This document shows positions 32,974 through 33,732 of a DNA stretch of 33,732 nucleotides, one piece after another. The notes under the pieces are model-generated. The model did no database searches. It had not been told where the DNA came from and saw only the letters and a program-made list of their open reading frames with translations. This stretch comes from Chryseobacterium candidae. Its GTDB lineage: Bacteria; Bacteroidota; Bacteroidia; Flavobacteriales; Weeksellaceae. The stretch is from positions 1 to 33,732 of the forward strand of contig NZ_SDLV01000054.1 of the NCBI RefSeq assembly GCF_004916905.1, given 5' to 3'. A program made the translations under genes and the position numbers. Position 1 is the stretch's first letter. Each line of letters opens with the position of its first letter.

Positions 32974-33585
32974 TTAAACAATCCCTTTTCCCTGACGGAT
33001 AATTTCCGGTTCTCCCGAAGTGAGGTCTACAATAGTGGAAGCCACATTATCTCCATACCCTGAATCAATCACAATATCTACCAGATGATCATATTTTTCT
33101 GCAATAAGTTCTGGATCGGTAGAATATTCTATGATTTCATCATCATCTTTAATGGAAGTAGAGGCAATGGGGTGACCCAGTTTTTCAACAATAAGTTGCG
33201 GAATCGGATGATCAGGAACACGAATACCAATTGTTTTGTGACCTTTGTAAGCTAAAGGTAAACTTTTATTGGCTTCAAGAATGAAAGTAAACGGTCCCGG
33301 AAGATGACTTTTCAGAAACCGGAAAATTGAAGTGTCAATCGGTTTGGTAAAGTCCGAAAGATGGCTGAGATCATTACAGATAATGGAGAATTTAGACTTC
33401 TCAAGTTTCATTTTTTTGAGCTGAGCCAGTTTTTCCATGGCTTTTATATCAAAAATATTACAGCCCAGAGCATAGATTGTATCAGATGGATAGATAATCA
33501 GCCCGCCATTATTTAATGTTTTAATAACCTCATTCACAAGATTTTCCTGTGGGTTGTCCGGATAAATTTTTAATATTTTTGCCAT
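32974..33585 (-). CDS. Sua5/YciO/YrdC family (L-threonylcarbamoyladenylate synthase type)
   Basis: A 203-residue protein from the ATG at 33585. The domain starts with IYPDNPQENL and carries LIIYPSDTIYALGCN, KKMKLEKSKFSIIC, LPGPFTFIL, TIGIRVPDHP and PIASTSIKDDDE, the usual series of YrdC-fold segments. TsaC makes threonylcarbamoyl-AMP from Thr, bicarbonate and ATP for the t6A37 modification of ANN-decoding tRNAs. YciO paralogues share the fold with weaker activity; the lack of the Sua5 extension and the sequence around KLEKSKF make me unable to choose between TsaC and YciO. It is first in the operon, has a near-leaderless start and is divergent from an initiator tRNA gene. Confidence 0.9.
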   Translation of the reverse strand: MAKILKIYPDNPQENLVNEVIKTLNNGGLIIYPSDTIYALGCNIFDIKAMEKLAQLKKMKLEKSKFSIICNDLSHLSDFTKPIDTSIFRFLKSHLPGPFTFILEANKSLPLAYKGHKTIGIRVPDHPIPQLIVEKLGHPIASTSIKDDDEIIEYSTDPELIAEKYDHLVDIVIDSGYGDNVASTIVDLTSGEPEIIRQGKGIV

Positions 33586-33589
33586 AAAA

Positions 33590-33597
33590 CAAAGATA
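33590..33597 (-). promoter_or_regulatory. -7 element of the tsaC-like operon
   Basis: TATCTTTG on the minus strand, a full match, then four bases and the ATG at 33585. The start point would be at or next to the ATG, so the mRNA is probably leaderless. Confidence 0.65.
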
Positions 33598-33667
33598 CAA
33601 ATAATAAAATAGTTTTCATAAAAGTCCTTTATTTAAAAGAAAAATTAGGATTTTTGAAAAATATTCG

Positions 33668-33675
33668 TACCTTTG
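33668..33675 (+). promoter_or_regulatory. -7 element of the tRNA-fMet gene
   Basis: TACCTTTG, a full match, ending 12 bases before the tRNA. No TTG at normal spacing (nearest 11 bases upstream). Confidence 0.6.
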
Positions 33676-33686
33676 CAATCCAATAT

Positions 33687-33732
33687 CGCGGGATGGAGCA
33701 GTAGGTAGCTCGTCGGGCTCATAACCCGAAGG
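33687..33732 (+). tRNA. Initiator tRNA-Met (CAU), 3' part cut by window end
   Basis: The 46 visible bases start CGCGGGATGGAGCAG, the typical opening of initiator tRNA with C1 (mismatch to A72). The D arm (GAGC/GCTC) and the anticodon stem are complete; the anticodon is CAT and the stem has the three G-C pairs GGG/CCC that mark initiator tRNA. The variable loop and T arm lie beyond the window. The 5' boundary could be shifted by one base. Confidence 0.93.

Overview
The window looks like a chromosomal segment of a Bacteroidota bacterium of the Flavobacteriia, most like Chryseobacterium or a close relative (Weeksellaceae). The signs are AT-rich DNA, repeated Bacteroidota-type -7 promoter elements (TAnnTTTG), almost no Shine-Dalgarno sequences, very short mRNA leaders, many SPII lipoproteins, a long type II-C-like CRISPR repeat, and several small double-glycine (GG) leader peptides of the kind databases call 'bacteriocin-like protein' in chryseobacteria. 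Genus is inferred from these features, not from any search.

Layout. 1-1352: a CRISPR array (47-bp repeat, 30-bp spacers, 17 spacers) cut by the left edge; its cas genes are not in the window. 1400-3853: a GG-leader peptide, a YceI-type lipoprotein, two small uncharacterised proteins and a frameshifted GG-leader peptide. 3991-11604: mostly single-gene units closed by strong hairpin terminators: typA/bipA, purU, a GHL10-type glycoside hydrolase-like lipoprotein, ferritin, ychF and a calcium-repeat lipoprotein. 11659-12098: two tandem Cys-rich GG-leader peptides. 12376-15394: an AraC-type regulator, an SDR oxidoreductase and, convergent, a methionine-type aminotransferase.

15702-21465 (minus strand) is the most unusual part. 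In transcription order it encodes a propeller-type sensor histidine kinase, an overlapping LytTR response regulator, a Pro-rich GG-leader peptide and an HExxHxxH lipoprotein of metalloprotease type. Between the regulator and the peptide lies a perfect direct repeat (TAAGTGCGAA twice, period 21 bp) followed by a -7 element, the arrangement expected of a LytTR-controlled promoter. This may be a self-contained peptide signalling or peptide-maturation locus; that function is inferred from arrangement only.

21607-27327: topoisomerase IV genes parE and parC with a small membrane protein gene between them, then a rhomboid protease. 27619-29740 (minus): a two-gene operon for a secreted protein that starts like an adhesin or tail-tip protein and a lectin-like secreted protein, behind a long untranslated region. 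30262-33585 (minus): a tight operon of Sua5/YciO/YrdC-family tsaC-like gene, CPBP protease, yaaA, prmC and a DUF4180 gene. The right edge cuts an initiator tRNA-Met gene on the plus strand.

No insertion sequence, prophage, integrase or replication origin was seen.
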